Shown: positions 35,320 to 47,758 of the stretch, piece after piece
Numbering within the stretch: the stretch's first letter is position 1
Layout of the letters: each line of letters begins with the position of its first letter
Source of the DNA: Aliihoeflea sp. 40Bstr573
Lineage (GTDB): Bacteria > Pseudomonadota > Alphaproteobacteria > Rhizobiales > Rhizobiaceae
DNA length: 64,000 nucleotides
NCBI RefSeq assembly: GCF_024105655.1
Contig: NZ_JAAAMH010000013.1
Span: forward strand, 1 to 64,000
Reading direction: 5' to 3'
The notes under the pieces: generated by a model
The model's input: only the letters and a program-made list of their open reading frames with translations
What the model was told of the DNA's origin: nothing
The model's database searches: none
Made by a program: the position numbers and the translations under genes

Positions 35320-36882
35320 CTATTCCCACTCGATCGTGCCGGGAGGCTTTGAGGTGACGTCGTAGACGACGCGGTTGACGCCCTTGACCTCATTGATGAT
35401 GCGGGTTGCGGCACGGCCGAGGAATTCCATGTCGTAGTGGTAGAAGTCCGCCGTCATGCCGTCGACCGAGGTGACGGCACGCAGCGCGCAGACGAATTCG
35501 TAGGTGCGCCCGTCGCCCATGACGCCGACGGTCTGCACCGGCAGCAGCACGGCAAAGGCCTGCCAGATGGCATCGTAGAGGCCGGCCTTGCGGATTTCGT
35601 CGAGATAGATCGCGTCGGCTTCGCGCAGGATTTCGAGCTTCTCCCGGGTGATGCCGCCCGGGCATCGGATCGCAAGGCCAGGTCCGGGGAATGGATGGCG
35701 GCCGATGAAGTGTTCCGGCAGGCCGAGTTCCTTCCCGAGAACGCGCACTTCGTCCTTGAAAAGTTCGCGCAGCGGTTCGACGAGCTTCATGTTCATGCGC
35801 TCGGGCAGGCCGCCGACATTGTGGTGAGACTTGATTGTGACCGAGGGGCCGCCAGTGAAGGAGACGCTTTCGATGACGTCGGGATAGAGTGTGCCCTGCG
35901 CCAGGAAATCCGCGCCGCCAAGCTTGTGCGCCTCTTCCTCGAAGACCTCGATGAAGAGCCGCCCGATGGTCTTGCGCTTCTTTTCAGGGTCGCTTTCACC
36001 TTCCAGCGCGCCGATGAAGCGGTCCTGCGCGTTCACGAGGATCAGCGGCAGGTTGTAGTGCTCGCGGAACATGGCGACGACCTCGGCCGCCTCGTTCTTT
36101 CGCATCAGGCCGTGGTCGACGAGGATGCAGGTCAACTGGTCGCCGACCGCCTCGTGGATGAGGAGTGCCGCGACGGACGAATCGACGCCGCCGGAGAGCG
36201 CGCAGATGACTTTGCCATTGCCAACCTGATCGCGGATCGCCTGCACGGCCTGTTCGCGATAGGCGGCCATCGTCCAGTCGTCGGCAAGGCCTGCGATCTT
36301 GTGGACGAAGTTCGACAGGAGCTTGGCGCCGTCCGGCGTGTGCACGACTTCGGGATGGAACTGAACGGCGTAGAACCTGCGCTTCTCGTCTGCGATGGCG
36401 GCGAAGGGCGCGCCGGTCGAGGTGCCGACCACGCGGAAGCCTTCGGGAATCGAGGTCACGCGGTCGCCATGACTCATCCAGACTTGATGGCGCGTGCCCT
36501 TGGCCCAAACGCCGGCGAAGAGCGCGCATTCGTCCTCGATGTCGAGGAAGGCGCGGCCGAATTCGCGGTGATGGCCACCCTCAACCTTGCCGCCAAGCTG
36601 GGCGCACATGGTCTGCTCGCCATAGCAGATGCCGAGCACCGGGATGCCGGCGTCGAACACGATCTGGGGCGCGCGGGGGCTGCCCATCTCCGTCGTCGAG
36701 GCGGGGCCGCCCGACAGGATGACGGCCTTGGGGCCGATCCGGTGGAAGGCGTCTTCAGCGAGCTGGAAGGGGACGATCTCGGAATAGACTCCGGCTTCGC
36801 GCACGCGGCGCGCGATGAGCTGCGTGACCTGGGAGCCGAAATCGATGATGAGGACGGTGTCGGGATGGGCTTCGTTCGTCAT
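35320..36882 (-). CDS. guaA: GMP synthase (glutamine-hydrolysing)
   Basis: Converts XMP to GMP. The class I amidotransferase domain has nucleophile C86 in GICYGEQTM and the HPEV partner; the PP-loop ATPase domain carries [12 protein letters not shown] near residue 230, and the C-terminal dimerisation region ends PPGTIEWE. At 520 residues it is normal. IMP dehydrogenase, the previous enzyme, is encoded 9 kb upstream on the same strand, separated by katG/oxyR and others. Confidence 0.97.
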   Translation of the reverse strand: MTNEAHPDTVLIIDFGSQVTQLIARRVREAGVYSEIVPFQLAEDAFHRIGPKAVILSGGPASTTEMGSPRAPQIVFDAGIPVLGICYGEQTMCAQLGGKVEGGHHREFGRAFLDIEDECALFAGVWAKGTRHQVWMSHGDRVTSIPEGFRVVGTSTGAPFAAIADEKRRFYAVQFHPEVVHTPDGAKLLSNFVHKIAGLADDWTMAAYREQAVQAIRDQVGNGKVICALSGGVDSSVAALLIHEAVGDQLTCILVDHGLMRKNEAAEVVAMFREHYNLPLILVNAQDRFIGALEGESDPEKKRKTIGRLFIEVFEEEAHKLGGADFLAQGTLYPDVIESVSFTGGPSVTIKSHHNVGGLPERMNMKLVEPLRELFKDEVRVLGKELGLPEHFIGRHPFPGPGLAIRCPGGITREKLEILREADAIYLDEIRKAGLYDAIWQAFAVLLPVQTVGVMGDGRTYEFVCALRAVTSVDGMTADFYHYDMEFLGRAATRIINEVKGVNRVVYDVTSKPPGTIEWE

Positions 36883-36923
36883 GACGGGCCTTTAGAGAAA
36901 AGCGCCTTTTGGCGCAATGGTGT

Positions 36924-37577
36924 TCACCGGCTTTCCAGCGTTCCTGCGATGATGGCCGCTTCGAGCCGGTCGACAGCATCGGCAAGCCTTTCGTCGACGA
37001 GGTGGAGATAGTCGGTCCAGTCGGAAAGCTTCGACAGATTGCTGCGGCCGTCGGAAATGCCGCGCAGCGCGACCAGCGGGACGTCGAAGGCCTGGCAAGC
37101 TCGCAGGACCGCGAAGGTTTCCATGTCTACCATGTCGGCGTCGATGCCTTCATAGGCCACGCCGGAAACGACATCGGCGCCGGTCGACAGCCGCGCCTCG
37201 GCGATGCCGGGCACACGAAGCGGGAGCGCGATCTCAGCCGGATGGTCGAGGAAAGGCGTGCGGCCCTTTTCGAAGCCGAGCACCGACGCGTCCATGTCGC
37301 GATATGAGACGGAGCGCGCCTGATAGATGACGGCATGGTCCAGCGTGCGGCTGCCGGCGGAGCCGAGCGAGACAGCGATTGCGGGCAACCGGTCGCGCGC
37401 CTTGAGCGTCGCAAGCGCGGACGCGGTTGCGACGGCCGCCTCGACTGGACCGACGCCCGTCATCAGGGGCGTGAACCGGCGCTTCAGGTGCGGGCCGTAT
37501 TCGGCCGATGCCGCCATGAGGAAGAGGACGCGCGCGTCGCCGATCAGCGTTTCGGGAACGGCGCGCGGCACGCTCAT
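36924..37577 (-). CDS. 5'-methylthioadenosine/S-adenosylhomocysteine nucleosidase-like protein
   Basis: A 217-residue phosphorylase/nucleosidase-family protein that would cleave adenine from MTA or SAH. The fold marks are LMTGVGPVEAAVA, the SLGSAGS glycine turn, VDMETFAVLRAC (substrate glutamate) and GISDGRS (catalytic aspartate). The N-terminal MAASAEY replaces the usual MxxE block of MtnN, so substrate preference may differ. It overlaps the stop of the thioesterase gene upstream by 4 bp. Confidence 0.8.
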   Translation of the reverse strand: MSVPRAVPETLIGDARVLFLMAASAEYGPHLKRRFTPLMTGVGPVEAAVATASALATLKARDRLPAIAVSLGSAGSRTLDHAVIYQARSVSYRDMDASVLGFEKGRTPFLDHPAEIALPLRVPGIAEARLSTGADVVSGVAYEGIDADMVDMETFAVLRACQAFDVPLVALRGISDGRSNLSKLSDWTDYLHLVDERLADAVDRLEAAIIAGTLESR

Positions 37578-38032
37578 CCGCGGATGTCGGCGCGGCCCGA
37601 CACGACCATGATCGTCGCCGTCATGGTGGCGACAAGCTTCGGATTTCTATCGCCATCAATCGCATAGGCCTGGCCATCGGCGACGATGATCGTGCGGCCG
37701 GGTTTGGTGACGGAGCCGCGGAAAAGGAAACGGTCACCCTTGCCCGGGGACAGGAGGTTGACCTTGAACTCGATCGTCAGCACCGCGGCATCGGCCGGCA
37801 TCAGCGAATAGGCGGCGTAGCCGCACGCCGAATCGAGCGCTGTGGAGATAATGCCCGCATGGAGGTAGCCATGCTGCTGGGTCAGCGCGGTCTTGTAGCC
37901 CATCTCGATTTCGACGATGCCGGGGGTGACGCTCGTCAGTTCGGCACCGATCGTGCGCATCACTTCCTGTCGCGCAAAGCTCTCGCGCACGCGTTCCTCA
38001 AAATCGCCGTCCGGCTTCAGGAGATCGGTCAT
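37574..38032 (-). CDS. PaaI-family thioesterase
   Basis: A hot-dog-fold acyl-CoA thioesterase of 152 residues. The family motif is HGYLHAGIISTALDSACGYAA, with the acidic catalytic position in ALDSA and strand EFKVNLLSPGKGDRFLFRG after it. ATG 38032 (MTDLLKPDGDFEERV) is chosen; longer starts lack homology. The overlap with the nucleosidase gene downstream indicates a two-gene unit whose shared purpose is unclear. Confidence 0.88.
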   Translation of the reverse strand: MTDLLKPDGDFEERVRESFARQEVMRTIGAELTSVTPGIVEIEMGYKTALTQQHGYLHAGIISTALDSACGYAAYSLMPADAAVLTIEFKVNLLSPGKGDRFLFRGSVTKPGRTIIVADGQAYAIDGDRNPKLVATMTATIMVVSGRADIRG

Positions 38033-38158
38033 GGTCCACCTTTGTGCTGTGATACGCTTATTGCAGAGCAGCATGTGACTGGCAATCGGGCTTCGTGCGC
38101 GCGGCGGCGTTGCCAACGCTGCCATGATGAAACGGACCTAGAGGGTGGCGACGGACGG

Positions 38159-38611
38159 TCAGTTCAGCAGCCAGATGGAGCCGTTGAGCAGCGCGGCGAA
38201 GGCGACCCACGCAGCGTAAGGCAGGAACAGGACGGCCGACTTCCGGTCCCGATGCCAGTTGATGCGGATGAAGGCGAAGATCGAAACGAGCAGGACCACG
38301 ATGACGAGAAAGGCAAGGCCGATCTGGTTGAGCGTGAAGAACACCGGCGACCAGAGGAAGTTCAACCCGAGCTGGAGCCACCAGACCGACATCGCACCGC
38401 CGGTGCGCTCTGCGTTCCATACTCGCCAGCCGGCGACGGCGATCAGGACGTAGAGGATCGTCCAGACCGGTCCGAAGATCCAGTTCGGCGGGTTGAAGGG
38501 CGGCTTGGCGAGCGCCTGATACCATTCACCGGGAACGTTGTTGATGCCGATCAGCGACCCACCGCCGACCACGAGAACGACAAAGAGGACAAGGGAGAGA
38601 AATCTGGTCAT
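38159..38611 (-). CDS. TspO/MBR family protein
   Basis: A five-helix membrane protein of 150 residues related to the mitochondrial benzodiazepine receptor. Recognisable blocks are WYQALAKPPFNPPNWIFGPVW, GWRVWN and WWLQLGLNFLWSPVFF. TspO members bind porphyrins and sterols and influence tetrapyrrole traffic and oxidative stress in alphaproteobacteria. ATG 38611 precedes the first helix; a start at 38665 would add 18 hydrophilic residues. Confidence 0.92.
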   Translation of the reverse strand: MTRFLSLVLFVVLVVGGGSLIGINNVPGEWYQALAKPPFNPPNWIFGPVWTILYVLIAVAGWRVWNAERTGGAMSVWWLQLGLNFLWSPVFFTLNQIGLAFLVIVVLLVSIFAFIRINWHRDRKSAVLFLPYAAWVAFAALLNGSIWLLN

Positions 38612-38703
38612 GGCGAATTCCGGCGGTGTCGTTCTTGGATCTGGTGCGCACGCGCGTGAGGTCAATGCCGCCTGAACGGCCGCAATGACTTCCAGACCCG
38701 CCT

Positions 38704-39993
38704 TTACAAGCTCCGCTGCAGCACGGCGACGAAGAAGCCGTCAGTGCCTGTGCGGTGGGGGGACAGGACGATGCCGCGTGCGGGATCGATGCGCGCCTTG
38801 TCCGATTGGCCGAGAAACGTCTTCTCGAAATGAGCCGTGTGGTCGACTGGCGCGAAACCGGGGTTCTCGGCGGCGAAACGGTCGATCTGCGAGCCGTTCT
38901 CGGCGTCGAAAACCGAGCAGGTGACGTAGACGAGACGACCACCGGGCTTCACGAAGCGCGAGGCGCTCCGAAGGATTTCTGCTTGTTCGCCGGTGCGTAT
39001 TTCGAGCTGGCGGTCGGTAAGGCGCCATTTGGCGTCCGGGCGGCGGCGCCACGTGCCCGAACCGGTGCACGGCGCGTCGATGAGAACGAGGTCCATCTGG
39101 CCTTCATGCCCGGAAAGGCCGGCAGCGCCCGCGACAACCTGCGCATTGCGCACCCCTGCCCGCTTCAGGCGGTCGAAGATCGGCGCGAGACGGGACTTGT
39201 CGGCGTCGTGCGCGAAAATCTGGCCCTTGTTGGCCATCGAAGCTGCCAGCGCGAGCGTCTTGCCGCCCGCACCCGCGCAATAGTCGAGGACCTGCATGCC
39301 GGGCGCGGCACCGGCGAGCGCGGCCGCCATCTGCGAGCCCTCGTCCTGCACCTCGAACCAGCCTTTCTGGAAGGCGGGCTCGACCTGCACGTTGGGGTGG
39401 CGCCCTGCCCCTTCGATCGGCGCGATGCGCAGGCCCAGCGGAGCGATGGCCGTTGGGTGCGCGCCGGTCGGCTTCAACTCAGAGAGCACACGGTCGCCGT
39501 CGGATTTCAGCGTGTTGACGCGCATGTCGAGCGGCGGGCGGGCGGCAAGTGCCGCGGCTTCTTCAATCCAGTCCTCGCCGAACGTCTCGCGCAGAAGTGG
39601 CTCGCACCAATCGGGGCAATCGGCCTGGATGAGCGCAGGGGCATCCACAAGCCGGCGCAGCGACAAGGCTTCGACTTCGTCGGCGGTTGGCGGCTTGGCT
39701 GCGAAGCGGTCGCCGTCAAGAGCTGCGGCGATGTCGGCGGCGGACATGCCGTTTTCAAGCGCGAGCGCGCCGAGCGCCATGCCGCGCGGCGTATCGGAGC
39801 CAGCAAGCCAGCCCGCCGAGCGTTTGCGGCGCAGCGCGTCGTAGACAATGTTGCCAATGGCGGCTCGATCGCCCGCGCCGGCAAAGCGATGCGACAGGCC
39901 CCAGTCTTTCAGCGCTTCGGCCGCCGGCCTGTGGCGGGCCTCCATGTCGGTTAAAACCTCGATGGCTGCTGCCAGCCTGCCGCCCAAACGCAT
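38704..39993 (-). CDS. RsmB/NOP-family RNA (cytosine-5-)methyltransferase
   Basis: Probably makes m5C in rRNA. It has 429 residues with an N-terminal NusB-like helical region, the SAM motif LDYCAGAGGKTLALA (236-250) and the two cysteines of the mechanism: C309 in DAPCTGSG and C359 in YVTCSVF. Whether it is RsmB (C967 of 16S rRNA) or a relative is not decided, since many alphaproteobacteria carry two paralogues. Confidence 0.92.
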   Translation of the reverse strand: MRLGGRLAAAIEVLTDMEARHRPAAEALKDWGLSHRFAGAGDRAAIGNIVYDALRRKRSAGWLAGSDTPRGMALGALALENGMSAADIAAALDGDRFAAKPPTADEVEALSLRRLVDAPALIQADCPDWCEPLLRETFGEDWIEEAAALAARPPLDMRVNTLKSDGDRVLSELKPTGAHPTAIAPLGLRIAPIEGAGRHPNVQVEPAFQKGWFEVQDEGSQMAAALAGAAPGMQVLDYCAGAGGKTLALAASMANKGQIFAHDADKSRLAPIFDRLKRAGVRNAQVVAGAAGLSGHEGQMDLVLIDAPCTGSGTWRRRPDAKWRLTDRQLEIRTGEQAEILRSASRFVKPGGRLVYVTCSVFDAENGSQIDRFAAENPGFAPVDHTAHFEKTFLGQSDKARIDPARGIVLSPHRTGTDGFFVAVLQRSL

Positions 39994-40052
39994 GTCTTGT
40001 TCCTATAGTCGGTTGCCCGGATGGCAGTGTGACTAATGCGTTGCCGCGTCGA

Positions 40053-40706
40053 TCACAAGTCCGGAGACTTGACCGCAGGCATGAGCAGCAATGCAGCAAG
40101 AGCAAAGATCAAGCTGGCCGCCACTGCCAGCCAGAGCGCTTGCATGGCGAAGGCACGAAAGGCAAACGCTCCCGCGACCGCCCCCGATGCAAGGCCGACC
40201 CACAGACAGAAGTGCCAGAACCAGGATGAATGGCCGCCGCCGCGTAAAGCGGCCGCCATGCCCTGCCCCATCTTGACCAGCGCGCCGGTCATGTAAGTCA
40301 CTCCGATCGACACTTCGCCATTGCGCTGGAACACCGCGTTCTCGCTCCCCATCGCCAGCGCCATGCAGGCGATCGCGATCCAGGACCTGCCCTCGGCGGC
40401 GGCGAAGGCGGCCGCGGACAAGAGGGCCGCGACGAGCAGGAGCGTTGCCGGTGCACGAAAACGCCCGGCTTTGTGGACGGCCAGCGAACTGGCGACCACG
40501 CCCGCCACGAACAGCGCGACGAGCGACAGCGGCAGGATCACCGCCGATGCGTGCTCGGCGAGCCCGGTGCCTATCTGTACGGAGTTGCCCGTCATGAACG
40601 AGACGAAATAGCCGCCGAGTTCGATAAAGGCGACGGCATCCACAAATCCTGCAAGGCCGGCAAGCGCGACCGCCAGCATTCGCTCAGCAACGGGATGGTC
40701 TTTCAC
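40053..40706 (-). CDS. DUF1275 (YoaK) family membrane protein
   Basis: A 217-residue protein with about six membrane helices. The family block FVDAVAFIELGGYFVSFMTG near the N-terminus and ENAVFQR...VTYMTGALVKMG in the middle identify DUF1275. Function is unknown. It is read in the same direction as katG but separated from it by a strong terminator, so it has its own promoter. Confidence 0.9.
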   Translation of the reverse strand: MKDHPVAERMLAVALAGLAGFVDAVAFIELGGYFVSFMTGNSVQIGTGLAEHASAVILPLSLVALFVAGVVASSLAVHKAGRFRAPATLLLVAALLSAAAFAAAEGRSWIAIACMALAMGSENAVFQRNGEVSIGVTYMTGALVKMGQGMAAALRGGGHSSWFWHFCLWVGLASGAVAGAFAFRAFAMQALWLAVAASLIFALAALLLMPAVKSPDL

Positions 40707-40722
40707 GCCGCGCCCCCAATGG

Positions 40723-40749
40723 AAAAGGCCGGGCGCGCTGCCCGGCCTT
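40723..40749 (-). terminator. Rho-independent terminator after katG
   Basis: On the minus strand AAGGCCGGGC, loop AGCGC and GCCCGGCCTT make a 10-bp perfect stem followed by TTCC. It lies 28 bp after the katG stop. Confidence 0.85.
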
Positions 40750-40776
40750 GACCCATGTACTTGATTCTCAGCCCCG

Positions 40777-43121
<2,345 letters not shown>

Positions 43122-43138
<17 letters not shown>

Positions 43139-44015
43139 TCGGCAGATGGAATATTTCATCGCCCTCGCCGAAACGCTGCATTTCGGCCGCGCGGCGCAGC
43201 TTGCCGGCGTCACGCAGCCGGCCCTTTCCGCTCAAATTGCCGAAATGGAAGACAAGCTGGGCTTGCGGCTGTTCGATCGCTACAGGCGTGGCGTGACGCT
43301 GTCGGAAGATGCACGGCTTCTCTTGCCGCGGGTCGAACGCGTTCTGGCCGAGATGCGGGAGATCGAGGCGATGGCGCGGCGCGAGCGGGCGGCGATGTCG
43401 GGTCGAATGCGGCTCGGCGTCATTCCGACGGTCGCGCCCTATCTCCTGCCTGCGATCCTGCCGGCACTTGGCGCGCGTTTTCCCGATCTGTTGCTGGAAC
43501 TGAAGGAATCGGTGACCTCGACGCTCGTCGAGGAGACGCTGGCCGGCCGGCTCGATGCGTTCATCGCTGCGCTGCCACTGGAAGATGCGCGGCTGGCCGC
43601 GGCGCCTATCCTGGAGGATGGCTTCCTGCTTGCCGTGCCTCAGAACGACCCGAATTTCATCGAGCCCCCGGTCGCGCCGGAGAGTCCGGAACTGGAGCGT
43701 CTGATCCTTCTTGAAGAAGGGCACTGCCTGCGCGATCAGGCCCTTGCGATCTGCGGATCGGTCAAGCCGCTCGCCATGTCGAATTTCGGCGCGACGAGCC
43801 TGACGACGCTTCTGCAGATGGTGGCGCACGGCCAGGGCCTGACGCTGGTGCCGGAAATGGCGCTCACCGCTTCAAAGGCTCTGCCAGGTGTCAAGTTCGT
43901 GCCTTTCTCCGCGCCGATCCCCTCGCGCACGATCGGCATGGCCTGGCGCAAGCGGGCCGCCCGCGAAGCGGATTTTCGCGCGCTCGCCGAAACGATCGGC
44001 GAGCTCGCTAGTTAA
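43122..44015 (+). CDS. oxyR: Hydrogen peroxide sensor, LysR family
   Basis: LysR-type regulator of 297 residues: N-terminal winged helix (residues 5-63, TLHFGRAAQLAGVTQPALSAQI) and an effector domain in which C202 and C211 (EEGHCLRDQALAIC) match the peroxidatic and resolving cysteines of E. coli OxyR. Disulfide formation by peroxide would activate katG, its divergent neighbour. The 3' end overlaps the convergent MAPEG gene by 8 bp. Confidence 0.95.
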
Positions 44016-44418
44016 TGGCGAGCGCCAGCCAGATCCACATGATCGCCAGCACGAGGAAGCCGAGCGAGAATGCCGGCTGGCGGTAGCGGATGCGGTTGGA
44101 GGTCACGTGGATGAAAGCGTGAACGTAGCGCGAAAGGACAAAGATCCAGGCGAGCACGAGCGCGAACAGCCCGGCCCCGCCGACGGCGTAAAGCGCCAGG
44201 CAGCACGCGTGGAAAAGGACCGGAAGCTCGAACTGGTTGGCCAGATTGTTGCGAACGAATAGGCTTTCAGGAGGCTCGTTGGTGTTCTCCCGGAACTGCG
44301 AAATCCTGGTACTGCCGGCCTTGACGGCCGCCTTACGTCGCAGGAACATCAACACATAGATGCCGTAGACCAGCGCGACATGCGCCAGCATCGGCCAGAA
44401 GATCGCGGTCTGGTTCAT
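44008..44418 (-). CDS. MAPEG family membrane protein
   Basis: A 136-residue four-helix membrane protein of the MAPEG (eicosanoid and glutathione metabolism) superfamily, with NNLANQFELPVLFHACCLALYAVGG and YVHAFIHVTSNRIRYRQPAFSLGF as family blocks. Bacterial members may have glutathione-dependent activity, though most are untested. It sits 8 bp after guaB and is likely in its transcript; a MAPEG gene beside guaB is, as I recall, common in Hyphomicrobiales. Confidence 0.9.
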   Translation of the reverse strand: MNQTAIFWPMLAHVALVYGIYVLMFLRRKAAVKAGSTRISQFRENTNEPPESLFVRNNLANQFELPVLFHACCLALYAVGGAGLFALVLAWIFVLSRYVHAFIHVTSNRIRYRQPAFSLGFLVLAIMWIWLALAIN

Positions 44419-44426
44419 CGCGCCAC

Positions 44427-45929
44427 TCAGCTCATACCGGGATAGTTCGGGCTTTCGCGGGTAATCGTCACGTCATGCGTGTGGCTCTCGCGCCAGCCGG
44501 CATTGGAGATGCGCACGAAGGTGGCACGGTCACGCAATTCAGTCAGGTTCGCGGCGCCGACATAGCCCATCGCCGCCTTCAGGCCGCCGACGAGCTGATG
44601 GAGGACGCCCGCGACCGGACCCTTGTAGGGCACCTGGCCCTCGATGCCTTCCGGCACGAGCTTGAGCGCATCGCGAACTTCGGCCTGGAAGTAGCGGTCG
44701 GCAGAGCCGCGCGCCATTGCGCCGACCGAGCCCATGCCGCGATAGGATTTGTAGGAGCGGCCCTGATGCAGATAAACCTCGCCGGGGCTTTCGTCCGTGC
44801 CGGCCAGAAGCGAGCCGACCATGGCCGCCGACGCGCCGGCGGCAAGCGCCTTGGCGAGGTCGCCGGAGAACTTGATGCCGCCATCGGCGATGACGCCGAC
44901 GCCCGCCTTGTCGGCCTCCTCGGCTGCGCCCATGATGGCGGAGAGCTGCGGCACGCCGACGCCTGCAACGATCCGCGTGGTGCAGATCGAGCCCGGCCCG
45001 ATGCCGATCTTGACGGCGTCGGCGCCCGAATCGATGAGTGCCTTCGTCGCTTCCGCGGTCGCCACATTGCCGGCGACGATGCGCACGGAATTCGACATCT
45101 TCTTGGCACGCAGTACCGCGTCGAGGACGCGCTGCGAATGGCCGTGTGCGGTGTCGATGACGATCAAGTCGACGCCGGCGTCGATCAGGCGCTCGGCGCG
45201 CTCGAAACCGTCATCGCCGACGCTGGTGGCGGCGGCGACGCGCAGGCGTCCCTGCGCGTCTTTCGAGGCATTCGGATTGAGTTGCGATTTCTCGATGTCC
45301 TTGACCGTGATGAGCCCCACGCAGCTTCCGTCACCGTCCACGACGAGCAGCTTTTCGATGCGGTGCTGGTGCAGCAGGCGCTTGGCCTCGTCCTGGCTGA
45401 CCGTCTCCTTGACCGTGATCAGGTCGCGGTGGGTCATCAGTTCGCGGACCGTCTGCGCCGGGTCGGAGGCGAAGCGCACGTCGCGATTGGTCAGGATGCC
45501 GACGAGGCGGCCGGTGCGATGACCGCCGGTGCCGCCGTTCTCGACGACCGGGATGCCGGAAATCCCGTGGGCGCGCATCAAGGCCTGCGCATCGCCCAGC
45601 GTGGCGTCGGGGCCGATCGTCACCGGATTGACCACCATTCCGCTTTCGAACTTCTTGACCTGACGGACCTGTTCGGCCTGCTCGGCGGGCGAGAAGTTGC
45701 GGTGGACGACGCCAATGCCGCCGGCCTGCGCCATGGCGATGGCGAGGCGCGAATCGGTCACCGTGTCCATGGCCGCCGAAAGGATCGGGATGTTCAGGTC
45801 GATGTCGCGGGCGATGCGGGTCGAGACGTCCGTCTGACCTGGCATCACGTTCGAGTGACCGGGCTGCAGGAGCACGTCGTCGAAGGTGAGCGCAATTGCG
45901 CCGGTTGCGGATTCGATGATTTTTGCCAT
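44427..45929 (-). CDS. guaB: IMP dehydrogenase
   Basis: NAD-dependent oxidation of IMP to XMP, the committed step to guanine nucleotides. The barrel begins with [13 protein letters not shown], two CBS domains sit in the middle (about 95-225) and the catalytic loop is [16 protein letters not shown] with its nucleophilic cysteine. It has 500 residues. The upstream 108 bp separate it from the CAP-domain gene. Products go to guaA on the same strand. Confidence 0.97.
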   Translation of the reverse strand: MAKIIESATGAIALTFDDVLLQPGHSNVMPGQTDVSTRIARDIDLNIPILSAAMDTVTDSRLAIAMAQAGGIGVVHRNFSPAEQAEQVRQVKKFESGMVVNPVTIGPDATLGDAQALMRAHGISGIPVVENGGTGGHRTGRLVGILTNRDVRFASDPAQTVRELMTHRDLITVKETVSQDEAKRLLHQHRIEKLLVVDGDGSCVGLITVKDIEKSQLNPNASKDAQGRLRVAAATSVGDDGFERAERLIDAGVDLIVIDTAHGHSQRVLDAVLRAKKMSNSVRIVAGNVATAEATKALIDSGADAVKIGIGPGSICTTRIVAGVGVPQLSAIMGAAEEADKAGVGVIADGGIKFSGDLAKALAAGASAAMVGSLLAGTDESPGEVYLHQGRSYKSYRGMGSVGAMARGSADRYFQAEVRDALKLVPEGIEGQVPYKGPVAGVLHQLVGGLKAAMGYVGAANLTELRDRATFVRISNAGWRESHTHDVTITRESPNYPGMS

Positions 45930-46037
45930 TGCCTTGCCTCGCCCGGGAAACTGGGATTGGCGGCGGCTCGTAACACGTCCCCTGTCATATGGGAAGCGTT
46001 GCGGCGCAACATAGCTGTGTCGTACCCGGAAGCCGGC

Positions 46038-46529
46038 TCAGGCAGCCAGCACCATAGCCCAGTAGCGCTGCGCAGGATCGCGCGGATCGGTGACGTAGCC
46101 GAGGCCAAAACGTGAGAACTTCGGATCGAGCATGTTGCGGCGGTGGCCGGGCGAGTTCATCCAGATGTCCATGACACGCACAAGGTCCATGCGACCACGG
46201 GCAAGGTTCTCAGCCGCCGCGCCGTTGGTCGTCACCTTGCCCATGCGCGTTTGGAACGAGCGACCAATGCCCGTGTCGTGCGCCATGCGCCCGGTCTCGG
46301 CCATGAAGCCGGCCTGCACGATCGCGGCAGTCTCCAACTCGCTGTCCGCGCGCACCGCGCCAAGCGAATTTGCGCTGCGAATGTCGGCAAGGAGCGGCGC
46401 GCCGTCGCGGGTCATGCGCACGCTTTCGCCAGAGGGGCCATGCGACAGGCAGCCCGCCAGGGGCGCGAGCGCCCATGCAGCGCCGCCCAGGATCAGAAAC
46501 CGGCGGCGGTCAATCGTCGTTTCGGTCAT
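46038..46529 (-). CDS. CAP-domain (SCP/PR-1-like) protein with twin-arginine-like signal
   Basis: A 163-residue exported protein. The N-terminus TIDRRRFLILGGAAWALAPLAGC combines a twin-arginine-like RRRFL motif with a lipobox (LAGC), so it is probably a lipoprotein. The rest is a CAP domain, with NSPGHRRNMLDPKFSRFGLG near the C-terminus carrying the conserved histidine. Role unknown; bacterial CAP proteins may be proteases or lipid binders. ATG 46529 is chosen because it just precedes the signal. Confidence 0.88.
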   Translation of the reverse strand: MTETTIDRRRFLILGGAAWALAPLAGCLSHGPSGESVRMTRDGAPLLADIRSANSLGAVRADSELETAAIVQAGFMAETGRMAHDTGIGRSFQTRMGKVTTNGAAAENLARGRMDLVRVMDIWMNSPGHRRNMLDPKFSRFGLGYVTDPRDPAQRYWAMVLAA

Positions 46530-46599
46530 GGAGGCCCGTGAGGATGTTGTGCAGTTGCCTCGACTTTCCGGGCGATTGAGGCAAAGCTTTGGCGACATG

Positions 46600-46634
46600 A
46601 AAAGCCCAGCCGCACCCAGCGGCCAGGCTTTTTC
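46600..46634 (-). terminator. Rho-independent terminator after the MBL-fold gene
   Basis: Minus-strand AAAAGCCTGGCCGC pairs with GCGGCTGGGCTTTT across a 5-base loop, with two mismatches in the stem, and a T run follows. It lies 20 bp past the stop of the MBL-fold gene. Confidence 0.75.
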
Positions 46635-46654
46635 CGCGCAAGCGCCCGACTGGC

Positions 46655-47638
46655 CTAAAGATCGAACTGATAGGTCGCCGGAACGTAGCGATAGCCCTGA
46701 TCGATCTTTTCGACGAAACCCACGGCCGGGAACGGCATGTGGTAGCCGATGAAGGGAATGCGTTCAGTCGCGATCTGGTCGAAGATGCGCTTGCGGGTTT
46801 CGACTGCCATCTCCTTGTCCATATCGAAGCGGACGTGCCAGTCGGGCCGCATCAGCGAAGCCACGTAATGGTTGGCCGTATCTGCCGTCAACATGAGCTG
46901 GCGACCGCCGCTTTCGATGGCGAAGGCGAGGTGACCGGGCGTGTGGCCGAAGGCAGCCACGGCCGAGATTCCCGGAACGACCTCGTCGCCGTCCGCCAGG
47001 AATGTCATGTCTTCGGCGAGCGGAACAACATTTGCCTCGACGGCCTGGGCCGCGTTGGCGGTCTGACCCTCGGCACGCTCCGGCGCGGTCCAGAAATCAT
47101 ACTCGGCCTGCCCGGCAACGTAGCGAGCATTGGCGAAGGCCGGCGCGCCGCCTTCCATCAGACCTCCGATATGGTCGCCATGGAAATGGGTGAGGACGAC
47201 GATGTCGATCTCGTCGGGCTGGTGACCGGTAGCCTGCATCCGCTCACGCAACTGGCCAAGGCCGTTGGCCCGTGCGCCCTCTCCAAGGCCGGTGTCGAAG
47301 AGAATCTTCTCCGATCCGGTGTCAATGATGACCGGAGCAAAGCCGTTCACGAACTGGTCCGCGGGCAGGAAGTTCGCCTCCATCAATTCGGCGACGGCAT
47401 CCTCCTCCTGATCCTCGCCGAAGGTCGGGTACGGACCGTGGGAGGGGCGAGCGCCGTCCAGAACGGTGGTGATCTGAAAATCGCCGAGCCTGAAACTGGA
47501 ATAGCCCGGATTGCCGACTTCAGGAGCGGTCGCGATCTGCGCACTTGCTGCGCGAACCATGATCTGGGGTGCGGTCAAGGCCATCGCGGCGCCTCCAGCA
47601 AGCTTGAATATCGTTCGACGATCAGTGGTGCCTGACAT
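46655..47638 (-). CDS. MBL-fold metallohydrolase, exported
   Basis: A 327-residue metallo-beta-lactamase-fold hydrolase. The N-terminus TTDRRTIFKLAGGAAMALTAP has a twin-arginine-like motif and a hydrophobic core, so export by Tat is likely. The metal site begins THFHGDHIGG, with further ligands at GHTPGHLAF and TADTANHYVA. It resembles quorum-quenching lactonases and related esterases, but the substrate cannot be assigned. ATG 47638 is used; 47701 would place 21 residues before the signal. Confidence 0.88.
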   Translation of the reverse strand: MSGTTDRRTIFKLAGGAAMALTAPQIMVRAASAQIATAPEVGNPGYSSFRLGDFQITTVLDGARPSHGPYPTFGEDQEEDAVAELMEANFLPADQFVNGFAPVIIDTGSEKILFDTGLGEGARANGLGQLRERMQATGHQPDEIDIVVLTHFHGDHIGGLMEGGAPAFANARYVAGQAEYDFWTAPERAEGQTANAAQAVEANVVPLAEDMTFLADGDEVVPGISAVAAFGHTPGHLAFAIESGGRQLMLTADTANHYVASLMRPDWHVRFDMDKEMAVETRKRIFDQIATERIPFIGYHMPFPAVGFVEKIDQGYRYVPATYQFDL

Positions 47639-47758
47639 CGGCTCTCTCCAGCTTTGTTTTAGGGATGCAGCGGCAGATGGACCAGAACGGGAGAACGGCA
47701 ACCGGTCTCACACAGAAGTGAACCGTTCACATGTGCAATTGTGCGCGCGGGGCGAGCC

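Noticed and set aside
35437-37011. 524-codon plus-strand frame over guaA
   Set aside because: Antisense shadow of a fully conserved GMP synthase.
44475-46115. 546-codon plus-strand frame over guaB
   Set aside because: Antisense shadow of IMP dehydrogenase.
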